Shown: positions 23,642 to 31,520 of the stretch, in pieces | How positions within the stretch are numbered: position 1 is the first letter of the stretch | Layout of the letters: each line of letters opens with the position of its first letter | Assembly: GCA_045580875.1 (NCBI GenBank) | Contig: JAZNOP010000112.1 | Location: 1 to 31,520, forward strand | DNA: 31,520 bases | Reading direction: 5' to 3' | DNA from: SIG598 sp045580875 | Lineage (GTDB): Bacteria; Bacillota; Clostridia; Oscillospirales; Acutalibacteraceae | Notes under the pieces: generated by a model | What the model was told of the DNA's origin: nothing | The model's database searches: none | Seen by the model: only the letters and a program-made list of their open reading frames with translations | Program-made: the position numbers and the translations under genes

Positions 23642-25093
23642 ATGCAGTATATTATTTACGCCTTGTGCGGCATCGCTGCACTGCTGGTTTTCCTGCTTAT
23701 AATCGCACTGCTTCGCACCATTTTCCTCAAGGCCCGCAAACCGAAGAAGGGCGGAATGGAAATCGATGAGGCTCACGCTCAGATGTGCGGCGAAAAGCTT
23801 TCTGCAATGGTACGCGTACCCACCGTTTCGAAGCACGAGGACGAAGATCTTTCCGATTTCTATGCTTTCCACGAGGAGCTTGAAAAGCTCTTCCCGAAGC
23901 TTCACGAAAATCTCGAAAAAACCGTTCTGCAGGGCACTCTGCTTTATCGCTGGAAGGGCTCTGACGACAGCCGCCGACCGATACTGCTGATGGGACATCA
24001 GGACGTTGTTCCGGCGAGCGATGACGGCTGGACTTATCCTGCATACAGCGGCACGATTGCTGACGGCAAGCTTTACGGCAGAGGCGCGCTCGACTGCAAA
24101 AGCACCATGTTTGTTGAACTTCAGGCTGTCGAGGAGCTGCTCGAGGAAGGCTTTGTTCCTCCGTGCGACGTTTATCTCGAATACGCAATCAACGAAGAGA
24201 CCGGCGGCGCCGGTGCAGCAAACGCTGTTGCCTATCTCAAGGACAAGGGCATCGAGCTTGCAATGGTGCTTGACGAGGGCGGCGCAGTTATCGACAAGGC
24301 TGTTGACGGCATGGATAGACCCTACGCTGTTATCGGCATCACCGAAAAGGGCTACATGGATCTTAAAATTACCGCAAAGGGCAAGGGCGGACACAGCAGC
24401 ACACCTCCCAGAAACACTCCTGCCGCACGACTTTTTGCATTTGCAAATGAAATTGAGCGCAAACGTCCCTTCAAGAAGAAGCTTCGTCCGGAATGCATCG
24501 AGATGTTCCGCAAGATGGCTCCGTCATTCAGCTTCCCGCTTCGCCTGATTCTCGGCAACATCTGGCTGTTCAAGCCGCTGCTGGTTGCGCTTATGCCCAA
24601 GGTTTCACCCTTCGGCGAGGCTGTACTGGCAACCACCTGCTGCTTCACAATGATGAAGGGCTCGGACGCTGCAAACGTTATCCCGAAGGAGCCTTATCTG
24701 GTTGCCAATCTGCGCACAACCGTACATCAGGGCTGTGATGCAACCCTTAAAGTTCTGAACAAATACGCAAAGAAATACGGTCTGGAAATCGAAGTTCTGC
24801 TCCGACGTGACGCTTCTCCGGTATCCAATCTGAAATCTGAAGAATATGCATATCTTGTAGAGTGCATAAAGAAACACTTCCCCGATGTCGGTATTGCACC
24901 CATGGTCATTATGGGAGGTACTGACTGCCGTCATTTCCATGCGCTGACCGAAAACGCTCTGCGCTTTGCTCCTGCAAGAATGACCTCGGCACAGTCGGCA
25001 AGCTGTCACGCTGTTGACGAGAATGTCACGATATCCACGCTTTCCGAGGGTGTTGTTTTCTACAAGGATTTCCTCAGAGGCTACAAACTGTAA
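23642..25093 (+). CDS. M20-family metallopeptidase with N-terminal membrane helix (second paralogue)
   Basis: 483 residues; AAGGAG is seven bases before the ATG. An N-terminal membrane helix (~3-29) is followed by a typical M20 body: MGHQDVVPAS (H119, D121), GRGALDCKS (D151), YAINEETGG (E185 catalytic, E186), and GKGGHSSTPP, the canonical dimer/lid motif that the divergent paralogue lacks. The last zinc ligand is in CHAVDENVTIS. It belongs to the carboxypeptidase S-like group, so a dipeptidase, carboxypeptidase or N-acyl amino acid hydrolase is likely. It follows the transporter gene by 30 bases with no terminator between, so both are cotranscribed. Where the catalytic domain lies depends on the anchor topology, which the sequence leaves open; the positive residues after the helix favour an inside location. 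Confidence 0.92.
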   Translation: MQYIIYALCGIAALLVFLLIIALLRTIFLKARKPKKGGMEIDEAHAQMCGEKLSAMVRVPTVSKHEDEDLSDFYAFHEELEKLFPKLHENLEKTVLQGTLLYRWKGSDDSRRPILLMGHQDVVPASDDGWTYPAYSGTIADGKLYGRGALDCKSTMFVELQAVEELLEEGFVPPCDVYLEYAINEETGGAGAANAVAYLKDKGIELAMVLDEGGAVIDKAVDGMDRPYAVIGITEKGYMDLKITAKGKGGHSSTPPRNTPAARLFAFANEIERKRPFKKKLRPECIEMFRKMAPSFSFPLRLILGNIWLFKPLLVALMPKVSPFGEAVLATTCCFTMMKGSDAANVIPKEPYLVANLRTTVHQGCDATLKVLNKYAKKYGLEIEVLLRRDASPVSNLKSEEYAYLVECIKKHFPDVGIAPMVIMGGTDCRHFHALTENALRFAPARMTSAQSASCHAVDENVTISTLSEGVVFYKDFLRGYKL

Positions 25094-25109
25094 AATCAAC
25101 AAAATAAAA

Positions 25110-25153
25110 ACAGCGGTCCTTTCCGCATCATGCGATGCAGAGAGGACCGCTGT
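25110..25153. terminator. Bidirectional terminator between convergent M20 and aldolase genes
   Basis: ACAGCGGTCCT (25110-25120) pairs with AGGACCGCTGT (25143-25153) with a 22-base loop, followed by TCTGTTTTATT on the plus strand and by a TTTTTATTTT tail on the minus strand. Confidence 0.85.
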
Positions 25154-25177
25154 CTGTTTTATTGTATGAATTGATCT

Positions 25178-26203
25178 TTACATCAGCGAAAGGAACATTT
25201 CTACCGCTTCGTCGGTTGTAGCCCACGAGGTGGTGACGCGCACAATGCTGCTGTGTTCATCGTATGCTCCCCAGTTATCAAGCACTACTTCGTTCTCAAT
25301 TTCAGCAAGCTTAGCATTAGGCACAATGAAGAACTGCTGGTTTGTAACAGAGTCGAGATAAGTCTGATAGCCCTTGACGACCATACCAGCTTTGAGCTTC
25401 ATTGCCAGTGCTATGGCATGCTCACCTATGCACATATAGAGGTCATCGGTAAAAAGGGTGTCAAACTGCAGACCGAGCATACGCCCCTTTGCAAGCAGTG
25501 CGCCATGCTGTTTCATTTCGGTAAAGAAGCGGTTGCCGTCATTCTCACGAGTAAACACAACTGCTTCGCCGAAGAGCGCACCCACCTTTGTGCCGCCTAT
25601 GTAGAAAGCATCGCACAGGCGGGCGATATCCGGCAGAGTTACATCAGTACCCGGCGCGGCGAGTGCATACCCCAGACGCGCACCGTCAAGGTAGAGCTTC
25701 ATTGAATATCTGTCGCATATCTCACGCAGCCGCTCGAGCTCGCTTAGGGTGTATAATGTGCCGTATTCCGACGGATGAGAGATATACATCGCACCGGGAG
25801 TAACCATGTGCTGCCATGTCGGGTCAGCGTAAAACGCTTTCAGATAATCCTCCGCTGCATCAGGACAGAGCTTGCCGTCAGAAGCCGGAACTGTCAGCAC
25901 CTTATGTCCGGAGAATTCTATAGCGCCGGCTTCGTGAACGCTTATGTGTCCGGTATCAGCCGAGAGCACACCCTCGTAGTTTTTCAGCAGTGAATCGAGT
26001 ACGGCATAATTTGCCTGTGTGCCGCCCACAAGGAAGAACACCTTTGCGCTGTCGCACCGGCAGGCCGCTCTGATTTTCTCCCTTGCTGATTCGCTGTATA
26101 TATCGGTACCGTAGGAAGCAGTCTGCTCGAGATTTGTCTGCACCAATCGCTCGATTATTTTGGGATGTGCTCCCTCAAGGTAGTCGCAGTTGAATCTGTA
26201 CAT
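25178..26203 (-). CDS. Threonine-aldolase-family PLP enzyme (low-specificity L-threonine aldolase-like)
   Basis: 341 residues from the ATG at 26203 (GGTGAGG upstream; a GTG three codons earlier is possible). The fold-type I PLP pattern is complete: FFLVGGTQANYAVLD (57-70), HISVHEAGAIE (H86 stacking histidine), YLDGARLGYA (D173, R176) and the Schiff-base lysine in YIGGTKVGAL (K206). This matches the beta-eliminating lyase/threonine aldolase group, which splits L-threonine or L-allo-threonine to glycine and acetaldehyde. Length and motif order are usual. It stands alone, convergent with the M20 gene and divergent from the acyltransferase gene. An extended -10 promoter is visible upstream. Confidence 0.9.
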   Translation of the reverse strand: MYRFNCDYLEGAHPKIIERLVQTNLEQTASYGTDIYSESAREKIRAACRCDSAKVFFLVGGTQANYAVLDSLLKNYEGVLSADTGHISVHEAGAIEFSGHKVLTVPASDGKLCPDAAEDYLKAFYADPTWQHMVTPGAMYISHPSEYGTLYTLSELERLREICDRYSMKLYLDGARLGYALAAPGTDVTLPDIARLCDAFYIGGTKVGALFGEAVVFTRENDGNRFFTEMKQHGALLAKGRMLGLQFDTLFTDDLYMCIGEHAIALAMKLKAGMVVKGYQTYLDSVTNQQFFIVPNAKLAEIENEVVLDNWGAYDEHSSIVRVTTSWATTDEAVEMFLSLM

Positions 26204-26230
26204 AATCCTCACCCTTATTGTTTTTCTACT

Positions 26231-26259
26231 ATTTTAGCACATCGGATACCTTCGGTAAA
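26231..26259 (-). promoter_or_regulatory. Probable promoter of the threonine aldolase-like gene
   Basis: On the minus strand TGC precedes TAAAAT (26236-26231); TTTACC (26259-26254) is 17 bases upstream. Confidence 0.55.
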
Positions 26260-26293
26260 TAATAAATTGATCCTTCACGAAACTCTCAAACGC

Positions 26294-26322
26294 TTGACAT
26301 CACCCATACGTCACCTTATAAT
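26294..26322 (+). promoter_or_regulatory. Consensus sigma-A promoter of the PlsC-like acyltransferase gene
   Basis: TTGACA (26294-26299), 17 bases, TATAAT (26317-26322): a perfect match to the consensus at both boxes, suggesting strong constitutive expression unless repressed. Confidence 0.85.
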
Positions 26323-26366
26323 CAAATAGTTAACATTCGCTTAATATTGCTCGAAAGGAACACACT

Positions 26367-27674
26367 ATGGAAAATCAGAAGAACACTGCCCCGAAGCCGG
26401 ATATTGAGGTCAATTACAAACGACGGGACCGCAAGCGCTACAACACCGCAAAATATCCCATACGTCAGCCGGTCTTCTTTGTATGGCTGATATGGATACT
26501 GTGCAAATTTGCTCTTATCGGCAAGAAGCACAAGGTTGAAAAAGTCAACATGAAGGGACTCAAGCCGCCTTACATCATGCTGAGCAATCATATGTACTTC
26601 ATCGACTTTGAGCTTGCCGCTCTCGGCACATTTCCGCACCGCGTCAACAACGTTGTCAGCATCGATGGCTACCTGCACCGCGCATGGCTGATGGAGCTCA
26701 TCGGCTGCATATGCACCCGCAAGTTCGTCAACGACCTGCACCTTGTCAAGTCAATAATGAAGGTCATAAAGAAAGGCGATATCCTCAGTCTTTATCCCGA
26801 AGCACGCTACTCCCCCATAGGCACCACTGCCTTCCTGCCCGAATCTCTCGGCAAGATGATCAAGATGGCAAAGGCTCCGCTGGTCATCGTCACTCATCAC
26901 GGCAATCATCTGCACACTCCTTTCTGGGATTACACCCGCTCTCGCAAGGTGCCGCTGCACACCGTCATGAAGCAGGTTCTCACCGCCGAGCAGGTGGCAG
27001 AGATGTCGGTTGACGAGATAAACGCTGTCATCAAAGAAGAAATGCAGTATGATGAATACCGCTACTGGAAGGACAATGGTATCCGCATCACTGAGCCTTT
27101 CCGCGCTGAGGGTCTGCACAAGGTACTTTATCAGTGCCCCCACTGCATGACCGAGTCAAAGATGGCCTCCGAAGGTGCTGAGATTTACTGCACTGAATGC
27201 GGTAAACGCTGGACTCTGCTTGAGACAGGATATCTTCAGGCTAACGACGGTGAGACCGAATTTGACCATGTTCCCGACTGGTTTGAGTGGGAGCGTGAGC
27301 AGGTCAGAAAGCAGATCGAGAGCGGCGAATACAGCTATTCTGACACCGTAGACGTTTACACCATGCCGCACACCAAAGGCTTTGTTCACATCGGCGAGGC
27401 AAAGCTTACCCACGATTTTGAGAACGGCTTTGTTCTTGAAGGCATTTACAACAAGAAGGTATACCGTATGCAGCGCCTGCCCGGCAATCTCAACAGCCTG
27501 CACGTTGAGTACGATTACAGCCGCTTGAAGCCCTTTGACTGCATTGATATCTCCACAAACAACGACTCTTTCTACTGCTATCCCAGCCAGCAGAACATCG
27601 TCACAAAGCTTTCCTTCGCAACCGAAGAGATGTACCGCATGAAGAGCGAAGAAAGAAAGAACAGAAGAAAATAA
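26367..27674 (+). CDS. PlsC-like acyltransferase fused to a zinc-ribbon C-terminal half
   Basis: 435 residues, AAAGGA before the ATG. A short hydrophobic stretch (~36-52) precedes the acyltransferase block: NHMYFID (H75, D80, the NHx4D motif) and YPEARYSPIG (~143-152, in place of the PEGTRS substrate motif). This is the lysophosphatidate/glycerol-phosphate acyltransferase fold of membrane lipid synthesis. Residues ~257-278 form a zinc ribbon (CPHC...CTEC). The remaining ~150 residues (TGYLQANDGETEFDHVPDWFEW...) are a further domain I do not recognise. Typical PlsC proteins are 200-250 residues, so the second half is an addition. It may act on an unusual lipid acceptor. It has its own strong promoter and terminator. 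Confidence 0.87.
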   Translation: MENQKNTAPKPDIEVNYKRRDRKRYNTAKYPIRQPVFFVWLIWILCKFALIGKKHKVEKVNMKGLKPPYIMLSNHMYFIDFELAALGTFPHRVNNVVSIDGYLHRAWLMELIGCICTRKFVNDLHLVKSIMKVIKKGDILSLYPEARYSPIGTTAFLPESLGKMIKMAKAPLVIVTHHGNHLHTPFWDYTRSRKVPLHTVMKQVLTAEQVAEMSVDEINAVIKEEMQYDEYRYWKDNGIRITEPFRAEGLHKVLYQCPHCMTESKMASEGAEIYCTECGKRWTLLETGYLQANDGETEFDHVPDWFEWEREQVRKQIESGEYSYSDTVDVYTMPHTKGFVHIGEAKLTHDFENGFVLEGIYNKKVYRMQRLPGNLNSLHVEYDYSRLKPFDCIDISTNNDSFYCYPSQQNIVTKLSFATEEMYRMKSEERKNRRK

Positions 27675-27686
27675 GCCTGAACACAA

Positions 27687-27719
27687 AGCGCCGGTCTGAC
27701 ACTTTCTCAGACCGGCGCT
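27687..27719. terminator. Bidirectional terminator between acyltransferase and CPBP protease genes
   Basis: AGCGCCGGTCTGA (27687-27699) pairs perfectly with TCAGACCGGCGCT (27707-27719) around a seven-base loop. T-rich tails are modest on both sides (GCTTCTTTATT; TTGTGTTCAGG). Confidence 0.85.
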
Positions 27720-27725
27720 GCTTCT

Positions 27726-28481
27726 TTATTCTGCTGTAAGCTGCGGTGCAGTTTCTGTTTCTATGGCTGGTTTGTTTTTATTGAGAGCCAGTATTATCAG
27801 AGCGTAAACCAGAGCTCCGACAGCCAGCACTGCGCTGAATATAATCTGCTGCTCAGGCGACTGCTCTCTGCCGAAAACACTTGTGGAATTGACAAAGGAA
27901 TGGGCAAGAATGCAAGGAATCAGGCTGCCGCTCCTGTGGAAAATAATTGTAAAGAGATAGCCGAGAGCAACGGCATAACAGACCTGCAGAAGGGTTGCGA
28001 GAAGCTCTTCACCGTTGAGCAGATTCACTATATGACCTATACCGAAGGTCAGGCTGGAAACAATGATGGCACTTTTTTCATTATCCTTTGCCATGGCTTT
28101 GAAAAGAAAACCTCTGAATATGATTTCTTCAATAAATCCGACACACAACATACTGACAATATAGAGTCCGGTTTCAATAAGGCTCATGTTCATTGTCACG
28201 CCGTTCCAGAAATTTACAGTTGACAGCGCAATGAGCGGAACGAAAAGCAGATATCTGCCTGCATGATTTTTCATCCTGCACAGGCCGTATTTTTCCGAAA
28301 GACCTCTGCCGAATACAAAAGCCAGCAGCACCACCATCATTACAAGACAAAGCGGCGCGGTAATGATCTTCTGCACACCGAGCTGTTCGGAAAAGCTGTC
28401 GGCGTTGCTCAGCAGAACAACATACAGAATAATCCACACAACCGAAAACCAGATTTCACTTTTTTCATAAAGCTTTTTCAT
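27726..28481 (-). CDS. CPBP (CAAX-protease/bacteriocin-processing) family membrane protease
   Basis: 251 residues with about seven to eight membrane helices; GGAGG precedes the ATG by eight bases. The conserved CPBP motifs are present: EEIIFRG (E118, E119, R123), FGIGHI (H150) and HSFVNS (H194), the putative metal-binding residues of this intramembrane protease family. Members process bacteriocins, confer self-immunity, or act on membrane proteins of unknown identity. No bacteriocin precursor gene is visible next to it. It follows the TetR gene by 32 bases in the same direction, so it is probably in its operon and may be repressed by it. Confidence 0.9.
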   Translation of the reverse strand: MKKLYEKSEIWFSVVWIILYVVLLSNADSFSEQLGVQKIITAPLCLVMMVVLLAFVFGRGLSEKYGLCRMKNHAGRYLLFVPLIALSTVNFWNGVTMNMSLIETGLYIVSMLCVGFIEEIIFRGFLFKAMAKDNEKSAIIVSSLTFGIGHIVNLLNGEELLATLLQVCYAVALGYLFTIIFHRSGSLIPCILAHSFVNSTSVFGREQSPEQQIIFSAVLAVGALVYALIILALNKNKPAIETETAPQLTAE

Positions 28482-28513
28482 AATTGAACCCTCCTGATAT
28501 AAAAATTCTGCTT

Positions 28514-29083
28514 TTATTGATTTGATTCACTGTACATTACCGCATAGACTGCACCCTCAAACGCCTGAACAAGGTGCTTTGCTATAAGCTCTTCGTCAAA
28601 ATTCATAGTGTTGTTTGCCAGCATAGCGGCATAGCCATGCACCGCGAGAAACAGCAGCCAGAAGATATTCTTTGTCTGCCCGGCATCAGCTCCGATACCC
28701 TGCTGAAAGATCTCCAGAACCGGTTCAAGTTCCGGTGCGCTCAGCAGATTTTTTTCCGACAGGCCATTTGACTGGAAGAGAAAATGGAACAGATTCTTTT
28801 CATGCACTGCAAAGCGGATATAATGAAGACCGATGGTTATCATAGGATTTTCGTCGTTCTCGCTGATGGCTGAGATATATTCCGAGTGAAAGCCATCTGC
28901 TCTGTCGTATGCTGCGCGTTTCACTTCCTCTATACTTTTGAAATGATACAGCACCGGCTGGGTTGAGCATCCCAGTTTTTCGGCAATGCTTCTTGCCGTC
29001 AATGCTTCAGCTCCCTGCTCCCTGACAATTTCAAAAGCAGCTTCGATTATCATTTCAGCCGTAATTTTTGTTTTGGGCGGCAT
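28514..29083 (-). CDS. TetR/AcrR-family transcriptional regulator
   Basis: 189 residues from the ATG at 29083, with GAGGAG upstream; the longer frame to 29125 overlaps the promoter. The N-terminal helix-turn-helix is clear: ITAEMIIEAAFEIVREQG (7-24) followed by TARSIAEKLGCSTQPVLYHFKSIEEV (~29-54). The C-terminal half is all-helical and would bind a ligand; which one cannot be told. It precedes the CPBP protease gene in the same transcript and likely represses it together with itself, since repeats that could be its operator overlap its promoter. Confidence 0.92.
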   Translation of the reverse strand: MPPKTKITAEMIIEAAFEIVREQGAEALTARSIAEKLGCSTQPVLYHFKSIEEVKRAAYDRADGFHSEYISAISENDENPMITIGLHYIRFAVHEKNLFHFLFQSNGLSEKNLLSAPELEPVLEIFQQGIGADAGQTKNIFWLLFLAVHGYAAMLANNTMNFDEELIAKHLVQAFEGAVYAVMYSESNQ

Positions 29084-29113
29084 GGTATTCTCCTCTCTGT
29101 TTTGACAATAAGC

Positions 29114-29142
29114 ATTATATAACATACGTTGTATAACATGAA
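29114..29142 (-). promoter_or_regulatory. TetR gene promoter with overlapping direct repeats
   Basis: On the minus strand TATAAT (29119-29114) has a weak TTCATG (29142-29137) 17 bases upstream. The plus strand has TATAACAT at 29118-29125 and 29132-29139, 14 bases apart, across the spacer, a plausible autoregulatory operator. Confidence 0.45.
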
Positions 29143-29174
29143 TTATATATCATTGAAAAAGCGTTGTCAATACA

Positions 29175-29217
29175 AAAAGGCACAAACCGGAACAAAAATT
29201 TCCGGCTCGTGCCTTTT
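29175..29217 (-). terminator. Rho-independent terminator after pflA
   Basis: AAAAGGCACAAACCGG (29175-29190) pairs with CCGGCTCGTGCCTTTT (29202-29217), one small bulge. On the minus strand the tail is TTTTTGTATTG. It begins 3 bases after the stop codon. Confidence 0.85.
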
Positions 29218-29219
29218 GT

Positions 29220-29942
29220 TTATTCTTTAAGTATGGCGTTAAGCTCCGCCATGCATTCCTTTGTCGGCTCTGGAATGTGACCAAAAGGGAAATCCTTTCC
29301 CAGCCGGTCATATTTGAGCTGACATATCTTGCGGAACGGCAGCAATTCGACCTTATCAACGCAGCTGTGGCTGTCGGCAATTGCTTTCAGCGCACGGATA
29401 TTATCCTCATTGTCATTGAGTGTAGGAATGATTACCTGACGCAGAGTTGTCGGGATACTGTTTTCATTTAGATAGCCCAGAAACTCCAGCACAGGAGCAA
29501 GCTCGCAGCCGACGTGCTCACGGTAAAGTGCTTCATCGGTGTACTTGATATCCAGCAGCACCCGGTCGGTCACATCAAGCAGCGCCTTTACACCGCCGTT
29601 CATTATACTGCCTGATGTATCAAGACAGGTGTTGATTCCCGACTCATGGCAGAGCCTGAAAACCTCGCGGACGAATTCCGGCTGCAGAAGCGGCTCACCG
29701 CCGGAAACGGTAATCCCGCCCTGTTCGCCGAAATATTCGCGAAAGCGCACCACACGGCTGACCACTTCGGCAGGGGTATATTCTCTGCCTTCGTTTATAT
29801 GCCATGTATCAGGATTGTGGCAGCAGCCGCAGCGCAGATTGCACCCCTGCATGAACACCACAAAGCGTACGCCGGGACCGTCAATTGTGCCGAGACTCTG
29901 GAACGAATGAATATGCCCTGTAACCGGATGTATTGTCATCAT
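29220..29942 (-). CDS. pflA: Pyruvate formate-lyase activating enzyme (radical SAM)
   Basis: 240 residues, normal for PflA. The [4Fe-4S]/SAM motif CNLRCGCC is at C34, C38 and C41, preceded by the usual GTIDGPGVRFVVFMQG. SGGEPLLQ and the later VLLDIKY and LPFRKICQLKY regions match family members. It uses SAM to make the glycyl radical on PflB. The ATG (29942) overlaps the pflB stop by the ATGA arrangement, so the pair is translationally coupled. A tandem ATG follows immediately and either could be used. GAGG lies just before. Confidence 0.97.
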   Translation of the reverse strand: MMTIHPVTGHIHSFQSLGTIDGPGVRFVVFMQGCNLRCGCCHNPDTWHINEGREYTPAEVVSRVVRFREYFGEQGGITVSGGEPLLQPEFVREVFRLCHESGINTCLDTSGSIMNGGVKALLDVTDRVLLDIKYTDEALYREHVGCELAPVLEFLGYLNENSIPTTLRQVIIPTLNDNEDNIRALKAIADSHSCVDKVELLPFRKICQLKYDRLGKDFPFGHIPEPTKECMAELNAILKE

Positions 29943-31520
29943 ATAACCTCGTGGAAAGTACGACTGATAACCTCTCTCTGCTGCTCACGGGACAGCTTGT
30001 GGAAGTTTACAGCATAGCCGGAAACACGAATAGTGAGGTTGGGATATGCTTCAGGGTCCTCGTAGGCTCTCATCAGTGTCTCCCGGTTCATGACGTTGAC
30101 ATTGATGTGATGTGCCTTCTTTGCAAAATAGCCGTCAAGAATAGCAACAAGATTTTCCGCCCTCTCCTCTTCAGTTCTGCCGAGTGCTTCCGGAGTGATG
30201 GAGAAGGTATTGGAAATACCGTCGCGGCAGTCATCGTAGCTGAGCTTTGCAACCGAGTTGAGGGAGGCAAGTGCGCCGTTCTCCTCGCGGTTGTGCATCG
30301 GATTTGCGCCCGGTGCAAAGGGCGCGCCCGCAGCTCTGCCGTCAGGGGTAGCACCGGTGTGCTTGCCGTACATGACGTTGGAGGTAATGGTCAGCACCGA
30401 CAGAGTGTGGATGGAATCACGGTAGGTGTTGGTCTTGCGCAGCTCGGTAATGACGCGGTGGGTCATATCCTTCGCAATGAGGTCGACACGGTCGTCATCA
30501 TTGCCGTATTTCGGGAATTCGCCGGTAGTTTCAAAATCAACGATAAATCCGTCTTCGTCCTTTATCGGACGGACATCTGCAAACTTGATTGCGCTGAGGG
30601 AGTCCGCAACGACTGACAGACCGGCTATGCCGAATGCCATGAAGCGGTCAACCTCGGTATCATGCAGAGCCATCTGTATCTTCTCGTATGCGTATTTATC
30701 GTGCATATAATGAATTATATTCATGGTGTTGACGTACAGATGGCTGAGCCATGCAATGTACTCATCATAACGCTCCATGACTGTCTCGAAATCGAGCTTG
30801 TCGCCCTCGATGACCGACATCTGCGGACCGATGTGCATCTTGCTTGTGGTGTCATAACCGCCGTTGAGTGCAATGAGCAGCAGCTTTGCAAGATTGCAGC
30901 GCGCGCCGAAGAACTGCATCTGCTTGCCCAGCTTCATAGCCGAGACGCAGCAGGCGATCGCGTAGTCATCACCGTAGTGCGGGCGCATTACGTCATCATT
31001 TTCGTACTGAATTGAATCGGTATCTGCCGAAACCTTTGCACAGAACTTCTTGAAGTTCATGGGCAGGGAATTCGACCAGAGAATTGTCAGGTTGGGCTCG
31101 GGAGATGAGCCGAGGGTATAGAGTGTATTGAGCATACGGTAGCAGTTCTTTGTTACAAGAGTTCTGCCGTCCTCACCCATACCGCCGACAGCCTCTGTGA
31201 TCCACATGGGATCGCCGCCGAACAGCTCGTTATACTCAGGAGTACGCAGGTGACGGGCAAGTCTGAGCTTCATGACAAAATCGTCCATGAGTTCCTGTGC
31301 GCCTTCCTCAGTAAGGATACCAGCCTCCATATCGCGCTCGATGTAAATATCGAAGAATGTGCTGACTCGTCCGAGAGACATCGCCGCACCGTTCTGCTCC
31401 TTGATTGCACCGAGATATGCAAAGTATGTCCACTGGATCGCCTCGCGTGCATTCTGTGCCGGCTGGCTGATATCATAGCCAAGTCGGATCGTAGCCATGT
31501 CGTTCTGTGAGCCAAGGAGT
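29939..31520 (-). CDS. pflB: Pyruvate formate-lyase (formate C-acetyltransferase), N-terminus cut by window edge
   Basis: The C-terminal 526 residues of a protein of about 750; the N-terminal ~220 residues lie beyond the window. The frame is open to the edge (LLGSQNDMATIRLGYDIS...), so the ATG at 31498 is an internal Met and not the start. The catalytic Cys-Cys pair is in AIACCVSAMK (near 30950) and the glycyl-radical site in IRVSGYAVNF (glycine near 30018). ENDD, FFGARCNLAK and GMGEDGRTLVTKN are canonical. It converts pyruvate and CoA to acetyl-CoA and formate in anaerobic fermentation. Coupled to pflA. Confidence 0.97.
   Translation of the reverse strand, partial: LLGSQNDMATIRLGYDISQPAQNAREAIQWTYFAYLGAIKEQNGAAMSLGRVSTFFDIYIERDMEAGILTEEGAQELMDDFVMKLRLARHLRTPEYNELFGGDPMWITEAVGGMGEDGRTLVTKNCYRMLNTLYTLGSSPEPNLTILWSNSLPMNFKKFCAKVSADTDSIQYENDDVMRPHYGDDYAIACCVSAMKLGKQMQFFGARCNLAKLLLIALNGGYDTTSKMHIGPQMSVIEGDKLDFETVMERYDEYIAWLSHLYVNTMNIIHYMHDKYAYEKIQMALHDTEVDRFMAFGIAGLSVVADSLSAIKFADVRPIKDEDGFIVDFETTGEFPKYGNDDDRVDLIAKDMTHRVITELRKTNTYRDSIHTLSVLTITSNVMYGKHTGATPDGRAAGAPFAPGANPMHNREENGALASLNSVAKLSYDDCRDGISNTFSITPEALGRTEEERAENLVAILDGYFAKKAHHINVNVMNRETLMRAYEDPEAYPNLTIRVSGYAVNFHKLSREQQREVISRTFHEVI

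Noticed and set aside
23627..24394. 255-residue antisense frame
   Set aside because: It is complementary to the second M20 gene, which has all its catalytic motifs in the plus frame.
1..31520. Mobile elements, prophage or defence genes
   Set aside because: No transposase, integrase, phage structural or restriction gene was recognised, and no flanking repeats were seen.

Overview
The window looks like a chromosomal segment of a Gram-positive gut or rumen Clostridia bacterium, most like Ruminococcus or its Oscillospiraceae relatives. This is inferred from gene content: secreted proteins with long Thr-rich linkers, CWB2 and choline-binding-type wall repeats, G5/DUF348 and DUF5648 domains, a pyruvate formate-lyase pair, strong AGGAGG-type ribosome binding sites and clean sigma-A promoters. 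I recognise 22 protein genes, two of them cut by the window edges. I see no rRNA, tRNA, CRISPR array, insertion sequence or prophage. No intergenic stretch exceeds about 300 bases.

Left part (1-16.8 kb, all on the minus strand): a cell-surface block. It starts with a truncated CWB2 surface protein, apparently cotranscribed with an upstream lipoprotein. A membrane-tethered LuxR-type regulator follows; between it and the lipoprotein lies an unusual cluster of five GGCTAC-type boxes. Next comes a tight five-gene operon read from about 12.6 to 4.8 kb: a transglutaminase-like protein with wall-binding repeats, an MBOAT O-acyltransferase, an AlgX/DHHW-type partner, a membrane-anchored DUF348-G5 protein and a CWB2 protein with two PPC-like domains. 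It has a sigma-A promoter at one end and a strong terminator at the other, and looks like a system that builds and O-acylates the cell envelope. Upstream are a secreted SH3 / beta-lactamase-fold hydrolase with three DUF5648 repeats and two small single-pass membrane proteins.

Middle part (17-25 kb): a leaderless heparanase-like (GH79-type) glycosidase behind an M28 peptidase that carries two membrane helices inside its catalytic domain; a divergent aquaporin; then an M20 peptidase divergent from a GPH-family transporter, which is followed by a second M20 peptidase. Transporter and peptidases look like one uptake/hydrolysis locus.

Right part (25-31.5 kb): a threonine-aldolase-family PLP enzyme divergent from a PlsC-type acyltransferase fused to a zinc ribbon, a TetR regulator with a CPBP membrane protease, and pflBA (pflB truncated), the anaerobic pyruvate-cleaving enzyme and its radical-SAM activase.

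The most notable points are the O-acylation/wall operon, a recurring VSxSD motif in its extracytoplasmic proteins, the GGCTAC operator-like array beside the 7TM-LuxR gene, and the M28 peptidase whose membrane hairpin sits in the active-site loop. Many gene starts were moved downstream from the longest open frame because a good ribosome binding site sits just before an internal ATG.
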